Numbered from the stretch's first letter, positions 17,545 to 24,507 are shown. The stretch: 64,000 nt of DNA from Anaerolineales bacterium (GCA_030583885.1 CP129480.1:2046001-2110000); one strand, 5' to 3'. The notes: generated by a model not told the origin, from the sequence alone. Translations and numbers: made by a program.

Positions 17545-17576
17545 GGCGCAACTCTCCGGGAAGAGGTTGCTTTTTT
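17508..17576 (+). terminator. Two tandem terminator-like hairpins ahead of the pilin gene
   Basis: The first arm GCAATTTCTCCC (17508-17519) pairs with GGGAGAATTGC (17521-17531), followed by a GCC and eight T. The second, GCAACTCT (17548-17555) with AGAGGTTGC (17562-17570, one bulge), is followed by six T. Only 33 bases separate the second T-run from ATG 17610, too few for a promoter, so read-through or an upstream processing event must supply the pilin mRNA. Confidence 0.75.
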
Positions 17577-17609
17577 GTTTAATTTCATCTGATCAAAAGG
17601 AGAGTTTCC

Positions 17610-17798
17610 ATGTTCGTTGTTTCGTCCGTTCATCGTATTGCCCGCCGCATTGCGGGCTTGATCGCCGAACGCCGCGCCGATGAGTTTGGTGAAAAGGCCG
17701 TGGTGATCGTGTTTGTCGTGCTGCTTGGCATTGCCGCGTTCCAGGCGTTTGGCAGCTCTGTGGCCGGGCTGATCTCCGACGCTGCGGGAGCCATTTAG
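17610..17798 (+). CDS. flp: Flp-like pilin
   Basis: 62 residues behind AAGGAGAG. Size and layout fit Flp pilins: a basic leader (SSVHRIARRIAGLIAERR), then ADEFGEKA and a hydrophobic helix (VVIVFVVLLGIAAFQAFG), then a short amphipathic tail (SVAGLISDAAGAI). The canonical G-x4-E-Y processing site is not exact; FG-EKA is the nearest candidate. It follows the peptidase gene and precedes the TadE/TadG-like genes, as in other Tad loci. Likely the major fibre subunit; assigned from size, helix and context. Confidence 0.7.
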   Translation: MFVVSSVHRIARRIAGLIAERRADEFGEKAVVIVFVVLLGIAAFQAFGSSVAGLISDAAGAI

Positions 17799-17809
17799 AA
17801 GGTATCGCC

Positions 17810-18226
17810 ATGTCCCGACTCCGCAAACTTCCATTCTCCAGGCGCGCGGATGAGTTTGCGCAAAGCGCCATCGCCCTGCCTGTGGTTGTTTTTATCACCC
17901 TGGCATTTCTCAACCTGACGATGGCGGGGTTTGCCTCCGTGAATGCCAACAATGCCGCCAATTATGGAGCGCGTGTTGGCAGCGTCACCCAAAGCCTGCC
18001 CGGTCACGCGGCGTACTCCGCCGCCGCGCAATCCATCAGCCATGCGAACATTGGCGACTATTCCGTGAGCGTTTCAGGAGGCGGTTTTCCGGGAGCGCAG
18101 ATCAATGTCGTCGTCACCTGGGCGGTCCCCAATTTCCTCAGCGGGATCGCCGGGTTGTTCGGCGGCGGGCTGGATATGGACTTCACCGGTACAGCTACAA
18201 GCGTCTTTCGCCAGGAGGGCTGGTAA
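17810..18226 (+). CDS. tadE: TadE-like pseudopilin
   Basis: 138 residues: basic start (MSRLRKLPFSRR), then ADEFAQSAIALPVVVFITLAFLN, a hydrophobic helix beginning directly after an ADEF motif shared with the pilin upstream. The extracytoplasmic part is NAANYGARVGSVTQSLPG and further strands (INVVVTWAVP). TadE/TadF-like proteins are minor pilins cleaved by TadV. The stop codon overlaps the ATG of the next gene (TAATG). Confidence 0.75.
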   Translation: MSRLRKLPFSRRADEFAQSAIALPVVVFITLAFLNLTMAGFASVNANNAANYGARVGSVTQSLPGHAAYSAAAQSISHANIGDYSVSVSGGGFPGAQINVVVTWAVPNFLSGIAGLFGGGLDMDFTGTATSVFRQEGW

Positions 18227-18654
18227 TGCTGTTTGACCGTCGTGGCGATATATACGCCTGGGTTGCGGCCCTGATGGTGTTCGTTGGCATTCCGCTTGCA
18301 AGCCTGAGCATCGACATCGTGCGCATGATGTACATTCGCGGACATCTGCATACCGCGACCGACGCGGCTTGTCAGGCGGCAGTGGATCCTCTCGATCATG
18401 CCCACTTCTTTTCGACAGGCCAGGCGCGGATCGATTTCAATCGCGGCAGGGCGCAGGCCCGCGATGTGTTCCAAAGGACCCTGACAGATGCCGAAACCGT
18501 GCGGTATGTGGAATCGCTTACTGTGGATTTCCCAGGCCCGCGTTTTGCCCACTGCGCAGCTGTGGCGCAGGTCCGCAACATCATTCCCTTCACACCCGGC
18601 ATGACAGTGCGGGTGGAGACTACCTCGGAAATGAGGGTTCGGTATGGAAATTGA
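18226..18654 (+). CDS. TadG-like protein (Flp pilus assembly TadE/G family)
   Basis: 142 residues. The start MLFDRRGDIYAWVAALMVFVG, then IPLASLSIDIVRMMYIRGHL and TATDAACQAA, is the TadG N-terminal signature: basic start, membrane helix, then a helix ending with A.DAA..A. Full TadG proteins are longer and carry a von Willebrand domain; this one has only a short C-terminal region. It overlaps both neighbours. Confidence 0.72.
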   Translation: MLFDRRGDIYAWVAALMVFVGIPLASLSIDIVRMMYIRGHLHTATDAACQAAVDPLDHAHFFSTGQARIDFNRGRAQARDVFQRTLTDAETVRYVESLTVDFPGPRFAHCAAVAQVRNIIPFTPGMTVRVETTSEMRVRYGN

Positions 18655-19081
18655 TCTCGACCTCGAACGGTCCTGGTTGATGGCGGTTGGCGGGGTACTG
18701 GTCGTCCTTATCGTCCTGCTTGGATTGGCAGGAATGGGTCAGCAGGCGACTCCCGTGACCGCGGTGGGCGTTCCGCGCGTCATGACGTGGGACGACTGGC
18801 AGGTATTGCAGCTCAAACGCGCCCACAACAAGGAGATTGTCGTCCTAGGCGGCCACATCGATGAGATTTCGATGCTGTTGGAACTTCCTCCCGACCCCAT
18901 CGCCGCGCAGGTGCTGTACGGGCGCGTTTATGGCGACGTGCAAAACGGGCTGGTTTCGACTGCGGAGGCTCGAGGTGCGACCCTGATGGCTGCCGATGGC
19001 GCGCTGCGCTGGGCAACCGGGCAGCTCGACCGCGATGAGGCGATCCTGATGACAGAACTTGCCATTGGAGCCTTGAAGTGA
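18644..19081 (+). CDS. Single-pass membrane protein, last of the pilus block
   Basis: 145 residues overlapping the TadG-like gene by 11 bases. One transmembrane helix (MAVGGVLVVLIVLLGLAGM) is followed by a mainly helical domain (WQVLQLKRAHNKEIVVLGGH, ISMLLELPPDPIAAQVLYG). Not recognised. Its stop overlaps the GTG start of the next gene. Confidence 0.55.
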   Translation: MEIDLDLERSWLMAVGGVLVVLIVLLGLAGMGQQATPVTAVGVPRVMTWDDWQVLQLKRAHNKEIVVLGGHIDEISMLLELPPDPIAAQVLYGRVYGDVQNGLVSTAEARGATLMAADGALRWATGQLDRDEAILMTELAIGALK

Positions 19082-20364
19082 CTGTAGCGATGGACCTTTC
19101 CCTGCAGGGACAGCGTTCCCTGGGCGATATATTGAACGCGGAACGGCGGATGAGGGCTGTCAGCGATCAGGCGGTGCGCGATCTTCGACAGGTCTTGTTG
19201 GATATGGCAGTCCGCCTGGACGGCAAGCGTATGGAGGATATCCGTCACCGCGATCCATCCGCTCCCGGCAATTGGACTGTCGCAGAATGGCGGTCGTTCG
19301 TGAATTCGATTCCCGTTCAATCCACCTGGGATGCAGTGCTGACCGGCAATTTGTCCGCGAAGGAGGATCACCGTATTTCCGATCTGATCGCGGAGGTCCA
19401 AACATTGACTGCCGAACTGCAATCGTCACGCGCGATGGTCGCGGATCTGGAAGAACAGATCAATAGATTAAAGACCAGCGTGCGGCAGGCGGTATTGCCA
19501 GGCACCGCTTTTCCCGCAATCGCGCCTGCCGCGGTTCCGGCGGAAGCCATCGCGCCGATGTCAGTTCTGCTGGCGGACGCAAAACTCATGCTGGAAACCG
19601 TCTATCCAAGGGGCGGCGTGGATCCGGAAGCGCTGACTCTGTATGTTGGAAACCGCGCGGGCGGCGACGCCCGCAAGCATCTGAAGCGGATATGGCTGGT
19701 CCTTTATCTGATCGGCGCGCGCGGGATTACGTCCCACATGGAATTGAATTTGTTGACGTCCAGCCCGTTCGGATCGTCGCTGGGATCTGGTGCGGGCAGA
19801 CGGACACTTGACGATATGAAGAAAGCGGGACTGGTCGAAGTGTTTGAGTATTGTTCCCTGACGCCCGCGACCACCCAACACGCGGCGATCCTGACCGAAA
19901 AGGGGAGGGAGCTTTGCCAAAAATTGTTCCCCGATCATCCCATCCTCAGAGGAGAGGTCAGCCGCATCCTCGACCTTGCCGGTGACGATGCCGCCAGGAT
20001 TGCGCTGATTTCCAGTTTTGCCCTCCAGTCCCGCAGGCGCGGGTGGTATGTGCTTGTCTCGCCGCCGGTCAAAGAGGCGGACATCCAGCCGGATGTCTGG
20101 GTCGGGCGGGGGGATAAATCCCTGTATGCGCTTCTTGATGACGGAAGCGATCGCGCAACAATGGAGCGTTGGAAGAAACTCTCGGCGTTGAATAACGGCG
20201 TTGTCGCGATTGCCGCGACCACTACGGACGTGCGCGAACGAATTGCTGCTGACTGCGTTGTGGCTGGGTTGCATGGCGTGGCGATGGAACTGGAAACCAC
20301 CATCAAGGAAAGTTACGCCAACGTGGAGGAGGGCAAAAGCCCGCTCTGGTCATCCGAATTCTAG
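19078..20364 (+). CDS. Coiled-coil, winged-helix protein, possibly replication-relaxation-like
   Basis: 428 residues from GTG 19078, which overlaps the previous stop as GTGA; ATG 19090 is an alternative. A coiled coil occupies about 105-140 (ISDLIAEVQTLTAELQSS, RAMVADLEEQINRLKT). A winged-helix-like region follows at about 205-290 (HLKRIWLVLYLIGARGI, RTLDDMKKAGLVEVFEY, LTEKGRELCQKLF). The C-terminal domain contains IQPDVWVGRGDKSLYALLDDGSDRA, split as QPDVWVG and ALLDDGSD, which recalls the nuclease-like domain of Replic_Relax proteins of mobile elements. That link is weak. It lies at the junction of the pilus genes and the recombination genes. Confidence 0.5.
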   Translation: MTVAMDLSLQGQRSLGDILNAERRMRAVSDQAVRDLRQVLLDMAVRLDGKRMEDIRHRDPSAPGNWTVAEWRSFVNSIPVQSTWDAVLTGNLSAKEDHRISDLIAEVQTLTAELQSSRAMVADLEEQINRLKTSVRQAVLPGTAFPAIAPAAVPAEAIAPMSVLLADAKLMLETVYPRGGVDPEALTLYVGNRAGGDARKHLKRIWLVLYLIGARGITSHMELNLLTSSPFGSSLGSGAGRRTLDDMKKAGLVEVFEYCSLTPATTQHAAILTEKGRELCQKLFPDHPILRGEVSRILDLAGDDAARIALISSFALQSRRRGWYVLVSPPVKEADIQPDVWVGRGDKSLYALLDDGSDRATMERWKKLSALNNGVVAIAATTTDVRERIAADCVVAGLHGVAMELETTIKESYANVEEGKSPLWSSEF

Positions 20365-20456
20365 CCGGGTGTTCCGTGGAGGCTTGTCTGCCAGGCAGAC
20401 CGGTCTCCCCAGGCTACCTGGCCTGTGGCAGAACCTTACCAAGTGAATATGCCGGG

Positions 20457-20557
20457 GAAATACCTCCGGCGCATTTCCGTGCGGTTCACCAAGACGTTCA
20501 AAGCGTCCTGGTGGATCACCGCCGGGATGCGCTATTTCATCTCAATGGAGGTATTTC
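20457..20557 (+). promoter_or_regulatory. Structured leader that pairs the Shine-Dalgarno of the annealing-protein gene
   Basis: GAAATACCTCC (20457-20467) is a perfect 11-base inverted match to GGAGGTATTTC (20547-20557), which contains the SD of ATG 20560. Nested inside are GCGCAT/ATGCGC (20469-20474, 20527-20532), GCGGT/ACCGC (20481-20485, 20518-20522) and CACCA-GACG/CGTC-TGGTG (20487-20513). The whole 100 bases fold as one long hairpin that would block translation. Confidence 0.7.
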
Positions 20558-20559
20558 AA

Positions 20560-21357
20560 ATGGACTATGCCAGTCTCAAATCGTTGACCGGTTTCAGCCT
20601 GAAGCAGATCGAGGTCGAACTGGACCGCGAACTGCCCGCCGATGCCTATTCAGCGGTGCCTGGCGGTGCGAACCTGACCGACATCGACCCGGGCTACATG
20701 CGCGACGAACTCAATCGGTTGTTCGGCATTTGCGGGATCGGGTGGGGCTACCACTACGATGTCGCCGATGTGGAATACGAGATCGTCAAGCGCGGGCAGG
20801 GAACGACGAACAGCGCGATCCTCAAGAAGCTGGTCGTCTGTTTCAAGCTTGTGGACGGTGACGGCGGGGAACACCGCCTGGAAGTGCCGTCGTCGGGCGG
20901 CAGCCTGAACGATAACGCGGGGTACGCGCTGTCCGGCGCGATCACCAACGCGATCGGCAAGGCGGTGTCGAACATCGGCTTCCAAAAGTCGGTCTATCTG
21001 GGGCTTCGTTCCCACAAGACCGTTGGCAATTCCGGACCGAAACCAGAGAAACCGTCCGCTCCCGCCAAACCTGCGGCGAAGCTGTCCAAACCTGCGCCAA
21101 AGAAGCAGGCGCCCGTTATCGATGACGAGATCATCGACGATGAGCCTGCCACCCCTGCTGCTCTCGATGAGGCTTCCAGTGAAGCCTTTGTCATCGGCGT
21201 GGGCAAGCGCAAGGGGCAGACGCTGGGCGATCAGCCGCTGGATGTCATCTCATATTACGCGAACATGGCTGCCGTTGGCAACGGGCAGATCGCCTTGAAG
21301 AACGCGGCACAGCAGCTCCTCAAGGTTCGCTCGAACGGTAACGTGGTCCCGGCATAA
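20560..21357 (+). CDS. Rad52/22-like single-strand annealing protein
   Basis: 265 residues from ATG 20560, chosen over upstream starts because GGAGG stands 8 bases before it. Residues about 8-165 show the Rad52-type order: SGFSLKQIEVEL-like start, PGYMRDELNRLFGICGIGWGYH, a strand-rich middle with CFKLVDGDGGEHRLEV, and SGAITNAIGKAVSNIGF. A Lys/Pro/Ala linker (175-215) leads to FVIGVGKRKGQTLGDQPLDV, a GK.KG.TL module also seen in nucleases and phage proteins. It would anneal complementary ssDNA in recombination of mobile elements. A tandem OB-fold gene follows. Confidence 0.75.
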   Translation: MDYASLKSLTGFSLKQIEVELDRELPADAYSAVPGGANLTDIDPGYMRDELNRLFGICGIGWGYHYDVADVEYEIVKRGQGTTNSAILKKLVVCFKLVDGDGGEHRLEVPSSGGSLNDNAGYALSGAITNAIGKAVSNIGFQKSVYLGLRSHKTVGNSGPKPEKPSAPAKPAAKLSKPAPKKQAPVIDDEIIDDEPATPAALDEASSEAFVIGVGKRKGQTLGDQPLDVISYYANMAAVGNGQIALKNAAQQLLKVRSNGNVVPA

Positions 21358-21364
21358 AGGCTCT

Positions 21365-21416
21365 GCCTGACTTTTTGGGAGACACACGATGTCTCCCAAA
21401 CCGAAGGTGTTCAGGC
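21365..21416 (+). promoter_or_regulatory. Strong stem-loop after the annealing-protein gene
   Basis: TTTGGGAGACA (21374-21384) and TGTCTCCCAAA (21390-21400) form a perfect 11-bp stem with a five-base loop; GCCTGA/TCAGGC (21365-21370, 21411-21416) can close around it. There is no T-run, so this is not a classic terminator. It may be a processing or leader structure for the gene at 21586. Confidence 0.5.
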
Positions 21417-21585
21417 GTTCGTTTGCCTGTATTCAACCGATCGCACCTTAACAACCGAGAAACAGAATGGTTTGCCTGAAAATTGACAGCGGGGGAGGAT
21501 TGCTGTTCGTATTCACGCAGGCCTTATTAACTATGTTTGAACGAAAAGACCGAAAGGCTTTCGTTCCATTCCATGGAGGTTCATT
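21417..21585 (+). promoter_or_regulatory. Long leader of the OB-fold gene with further hairpins
   Basis: No gene is seen here. GAACGAAA and TTTCGTTC form a stem-loop at about 21538-21569, and GGAGGT (21575-21580) serves ATG 21586. The first codons ATGGCA are themselves inverted by TGCCAT five bases later, so the start codon can sit in a small hairpin. Confidence 0.4.
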
Positions 21586-22452
21586 ATGGCAAAAAATGCC
21601 ATTGCTTCACGATCTTCGGGGTCCAAGACGCCCGGAGAAATGTTTGACTTGAACGCCGTCTCGATCACGGGCAAGGCAATTGGCCTGTGGGGTCGGAACG
21701 GCGACGTGTTCGTCCGTTTGCAGATTAAACCGCAGCTTCCGCTGCCAGCATCGGACTGTTTAGTAAATGTATGCATCTCGAATGGGATGCTCGACGGCAA
21801 CCTGGTGACCTTGCAGAAGGGCGACCTGCTGCAGGTCGCCGGGTATGTCCGTCAAACGAACTTCACGGAGTCGATCCGTAATTTCCTCGATGATGCTGGA
21901 AGGATCGATTTTCTCGACCGGAACGTTCCCCCCGACGATATACCCGCCTGGCGCAATATCCGTTTCAAGCGGCGGAACGCCCTGGTCGAAGCCACTGGCA
22001 TCAAGATTCTGGCGGAGATCGGGGAGCTGGTAAACACCGTCGATCTGGAGGGTGTGATCACCGAGACCTGGGCCTTTCGCCGGGACGAGATGACTGATGT
22101 GTTTGCCCGCGTAGCCGTGTACGACGAGTTCACCCTGCAGACCGCGAAGGACGGCAAGTGGGGGCGGAAGCGGCGAATCGCGCATTATGTGAATGTCTTG
22201 TTCCCGGAAGGCAAGCCGTTGTCTGCGGACCGTCCGGTGCGACTCGACAAGCGGCAACGGATCCGTGTGCGCGGCGAGTTGCGCGACAAGTGGAACACCG
22301 TCAGTTTCCACGAACTACTGATGGGAACGGGCGACAGCAAGGTGATCGATCTATTGCAGAACGTTTACGACAAGGACAAACTGCACGCGATAAAGACACA
22401 GCAGGAAAGCCTGCACGTCCTGGCGGACGCGGCGGTTCTGTACAGTCGGTGA
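21586..22452 (+). CDS. Tandem OB-fold, single-strand DNA-binding-like protein
   Basis: 288 residues behind GGAGG. Two similar strand patterns suggest two OB folds. The first is at about 22-90 (NAVSITGKAIGLWGRNGDVF, GDLLQVAGYVRQTNF); the second at about 150-250 (VDLEGVITETWAFRRDEM, RQRIRVRGELRDKW). The V.(L/I).G.(I/V) ... (V/I)..G start and end pattern is that of SSB proteins. No acidic SSB tail is present, as the end is LADAAVLYSR. It lies behind the Rad52-like gene, where an SSB partner would be expected. Confidence 0.6.
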   Translation: MAKNAIASRSSGSKTPGEMFDLNAVSITGKAIGLWGRNGDVFVRLQIKPQLPLPASDCLVNVCISNGMLDGNLVTLQKGDLLQVAGYVRQTNFTESIRNFLDDAGRIDFLDRNVPPDDIPAWRNIRFKRRNALVEATGIKILAEIGELVNTVDLEGVITETWAFRRDEMTDVFARVAVYDEFTLQTAKDGKWGRKRRIAHYVNVLFPEGKPLSADRPVRLDKRQRIRVRGELRDKWNTVSFHELLMGTGDSKVIDLLQNVYDKDKLHAIKTQQESLHVLADAAVLYSR

Positions 22453-23074
22453 TATCGCAATCCCTCTTGCGCGGCTTGTATAAGTGCGCCCTGCGGGTTC
22501 ACGACCCGCAAGAGGATATGGGCCAGCATGTTTCTCCTCCTCCTTTCTCCCTGGGTTACGCGCTTCGGGCTGCGAGCGCGAGATGTTGAAGTCAGTGACG
22601 TCTCGCCGAGCAGCCCTGGGGCGCACACACGGGTGATGGACAAATTCCACCCTGTGTGCCGAATGCCCGACGAGATCGGCGGCGAGAATGATTCACTGGC
22701 TTTGAGGAGGCGCATCCCGTCTCCTCATCATCATCCTGAGCGCCTTCGCCCTGCGGGGCGGGGGAGGGCCATGCAGCCTTGCGCTGCGCCGGGATCGTCC
22801 CCCGGCGGGATGACTTTGCGTGACTTTTCGCGAGGTCATACAAAATGGGAAGGTGTGTTTTGTGTCCCTGGACGCGCTTCCGAAGACTGTCCACTGATCT
22901 ACACACGGTATTTCAGATCACATTCTTCCAGCGTATTTATATTCAAATCCCCATCCTTCCCTTTGCGACATTGGCTAACCGCCGCTGTTCCGGTTTGATT
23001 GCGACTCAGGATGGGCTATCCGCCTCTCCTGTCGCAAAATATTCATCCCATGCTTAAAGGAGCAAAGTATCAAC
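22453..23074. other. Intergenic region, no convincing gene
   Basis: About 620 bases. It opens with alternative hairpins: TGCGGGT/ACCCGCA (22492-22510) competes with CCTCTTGC (22463-22470) pairing to GCAAGAGG (22508-22515). The centre is GC-rich low-complexity sequence with CCCCGG-type inverted repeats. A 156-codon frame on the plus strand has no SD and an unnatural composition; I do not call it. Confidence 0.5.
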
Positions 23075-23728
23075 ATGTATCGAAAGTTTTTCTTCTTGCT
23101 CGCTGCGGCGGCGATCTTCCTCTCCTCCTGTTCACTTGGAGGAGAAAGCCAACCCAGCATCTCCCTCGAGGACATTCAGGCGACCGCGCAGTCTTCCGCG
23201 TTGACGGCGGTGGCGCAGACCCAAATCGTCCCGACGGAAATCCCCCCGACGAACACTCCCGAACCCACGCCCGAACCTGTGGTCGTGGTGGAAACGGTGA
23301 TCGAAAAGGAATCTGTTGTTGACCAATCCGCGGAGTTGCAACCGGTCATCGTTGTGGAGGAAACCGCATCTGTATCGTCATCCGCGTCGTCGGGCGGCAA
23401 GTGTTCCCGCCTGACATCCGACACCAAGGGGCGCAAAGTGTTTATCCGGATCGAAAACGTGACCCATGCGCCCGTGACCTTCTCCTCGACCTTGTATGAA
23501 ACGCCGCTGGGATCGTGCGGTTCGACCAGCGTGAACCTCGAAAAGAGGAGCGAGACGGTCATCGAAGTTCCGGAAGGATGTTATTTCCTGTACGCCTGGA
23601 TAAACGACCCCAAGAAACCTGTCACGAAATCCCTCGAGGTGTGCGTGAACCAGGACAGGTCGAAACCCGAAAAGATCATTCAAAAATGGCGCATCGAGAA
23701 GGAGATGATCAAAGCCATCGGTTACTAA
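23075..23728 (+). CDS. Lipoprotein with Thr/Pro linker
   Basis: 217 residues behind AAAGGAGCAAAG. The N-terminus MYRKFFFLLAAAAIFLSSCSLGG contains a lipobox (LSSC), so it is an exported lipoprotein. A Thr/Pro/Glu linker (PTEIPPTNTPEPTPEP, about 50-70) is followed by an acidic Val-rich stretch. The C-terminal domain has paired cysteines (GKCSRL, LGSCGS, EGCYFLY, LEVCVNQ) and a short strand-rich fold. Function unknown; the linker style matches other exported proteins of the window. Confidence 0.72.
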   Translation: MYRKFFFLLAAAAIFLSSCSLGGESQPSISLEDIQATAQSSALTAVAQTQIVPTEIPPTNTPEPTPEPVVVVETVIEKESVVDQSAELQPVIVVEETASVSSSASSGGKCSRLTSDTKGRKVFIRIENVTHAPVTFSSTLYETPLGSCGSTSVNLEKRSETVIEVPEGCYFLYAWINDPKKPVTKSLEVCVNQDRSKPEKIIQKWRIEKEMIKAIGY

Positions 23729-23738
23729 GCGCTGCTTT

Positions 23739-23797
23739 CTTCCGCGCGCGGTAAATGCCGCCCAACCGGGTTCGAGGCCCGGCGGAAGTTCTTTTTT
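23739..23797 (+). terminator. Terminator with a tRNA T-arm-like core
   Basis: CTTCCG (23739-23744) pairs with CGGAAG (23783-23788). Inside lie a GCGG/CCGC hairpin and CCGGG-TTCGAGG-CCCGG (23766-23782), which has the geometry of a tRNA T-arm with a seven-base TTCGA loop. Seven T follow at 23792-23798. It would end transcription of the lipoprotein gene. It is not a complete tRNA: no D-arm or anticodon arm is present. Confidence 0.55.
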
Positions 23798-23867
23798 TCG
23801 GCTATTTCAGGCAATCCGCCTGTGTAGTGTTCGTCATCCCACGTTAGACCGGGGTGGCGGATGAAAA

Positions 23868-23912
23868 CGGCCATGTGCCGCCCCCTCGGTCGAGGAGGTA
23901 TCCTCATGGCCG
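23868..23912 (+). promoter_or_regulatory. Hairpin enclosing the SD and start codon of the gene at 23906
   Basis: CGGCCATG (23868-23875) is inverted in CATGGCCG (23905-23912), which includes ATG 23906. Inside, CCTCG (23884-23888) pairs with CGAGG (23891-23895), part of the SD GAGGAGGT. Both SD and start codon can thus be paired, giving translational control. Confidence 0.6.
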
Positions 23913-24151
23913 CTTTCATTTCTTCAAACTGGCAAGGCGACAAAACCCGCATTCCCGGTGCTCGCAAGGCGATTACAGAGGAGCAGGCGGCACTCGTTGT
24001 CCAGCAAGTCCTGCCCACACTTCCGTTGAGCGTGCAGAGTGAGGTCAGGAAATTTTTGAAGCGTCCCGCGACGTCTAATCTGACCGAAGCCGCCCGTGTC
24101 ATTCTTCAAGGCGCGGTGACGGGATACGTCTCTGCCAGCAGGAAACGCTAA
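23906..24151 (+). CDS. Small helical protein of unknown function
   Basis: 81 residues from ATG 23906, seven bases after GAGGAGGT; an upstream in-frame ATG at 23861 lacks an SD. The sequence ARKAITEEQAALVVQQVLPT, then LSVQSEVRKFLKRPA and LTEAARVILQGAV is all helical with a basic end (ASRKR). No family recognised. Its leader hairpin resembles the control seen on the annealing-protein gene, and a strong terminator follows. Confidence 0.55.
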   Translation: MAAFISSNWQGDKTRIPGARKAITEEQAALVVQQVLPTLPLSVQSEVRKFLKRPATSNLTEAARVILQGAVTGYVSASRKR

Positions 24152-24166
24152 CCGCGTTTCCCATCC

Positions 24167-24195
24167 TTGCCAGTGAACAGTTCACTGGCAATTTT
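24167..24195 (+). terminator. Rho-independent terminator
   Basis: TTGCCAGTGAA (24167-24177), loop CAG, TTCACTGGCAA (24181-24191), then TTTT. A perfect 11-bp stem that closes the plus-strand gene run that began at 1.4 kb. Confidence 0.8.
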
Positions 24196-24204
24196 GCCTA
24201 TATC

Positions 24205-24265
24205 CTCCCGCGTGAAACGGGAGATGTTCGCCCCGCAAAGACGGGATTCACACTGTGTTGGGTGC
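24205..24265 (-). repeat. Remnant of an attC-like site
   Basis: Read on the minus strand it begins GCACCCAAC (complement of 24257-24265), then ACAG and the hairpin CCCGTCTTTGCGGGG. The same order, with most bases identical, occurs at the left end of the complete site at 35856-36074. A second hairpin CTCCCG/CGGGAG follows (24205-24223). It lies just after the stop of the minus-strand gene fragment next to it, as attC sites do. Confidence 0.5.
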
Positions 24266-24273
24266 TGGCATAT

Positions 24274-24507
24274 TTATTTTATCCAAACAAAAACAGCAAA
24301 CCGTTGCATTTGAATTTGTGTTGTAGATTGTCGAGTTTTGTTATTTATTATTACCAACAAATCACTATCATCCATTAAAATGTCTAAAGCAGTGTAAGTA
24401 TTATCAGACGACGATTTTATTTTGTAATTAGCAGTATTAGGTCCTTGAGGAATCTCTGCCACCAAAGTATGTATATTGGCTCCTGGTTCTGTCCAATAGA
24501 TCGAATT
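24274..24507 (-). pseudogene. Truncated cassette gene, unknown family
   Basis: The minus frame is open from 24507 to its stop at 24274 and reads NSIYWTEPGANIHTLVAE, then IPQGPNTANYKIKSSSDN, ending FAVFVWIK. It has no start codon with an SD, and the frame meets a stop immediately upstream, so only the C-terminal part of a gene remains. The sequence is AT-rich and ends nine bases before an attC-like remnant. I read it as the tail of a lost gene cassette. Confidence 0.45.

Noticed and set aside
22528..22998. 156-codon plus-strand frame in the 22.5-23 kb gap
   Set aside because: No SD, His/Pro/Arg-rich random-looking sequence and no homology pattern; treated as intergenic.
23739..23798. tRNA gene
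   Set aside because: Only a T-arm and acceptor-like stem are present; D-arm and anticodon arm are missing and a T-run follows, so it is called a terminator.
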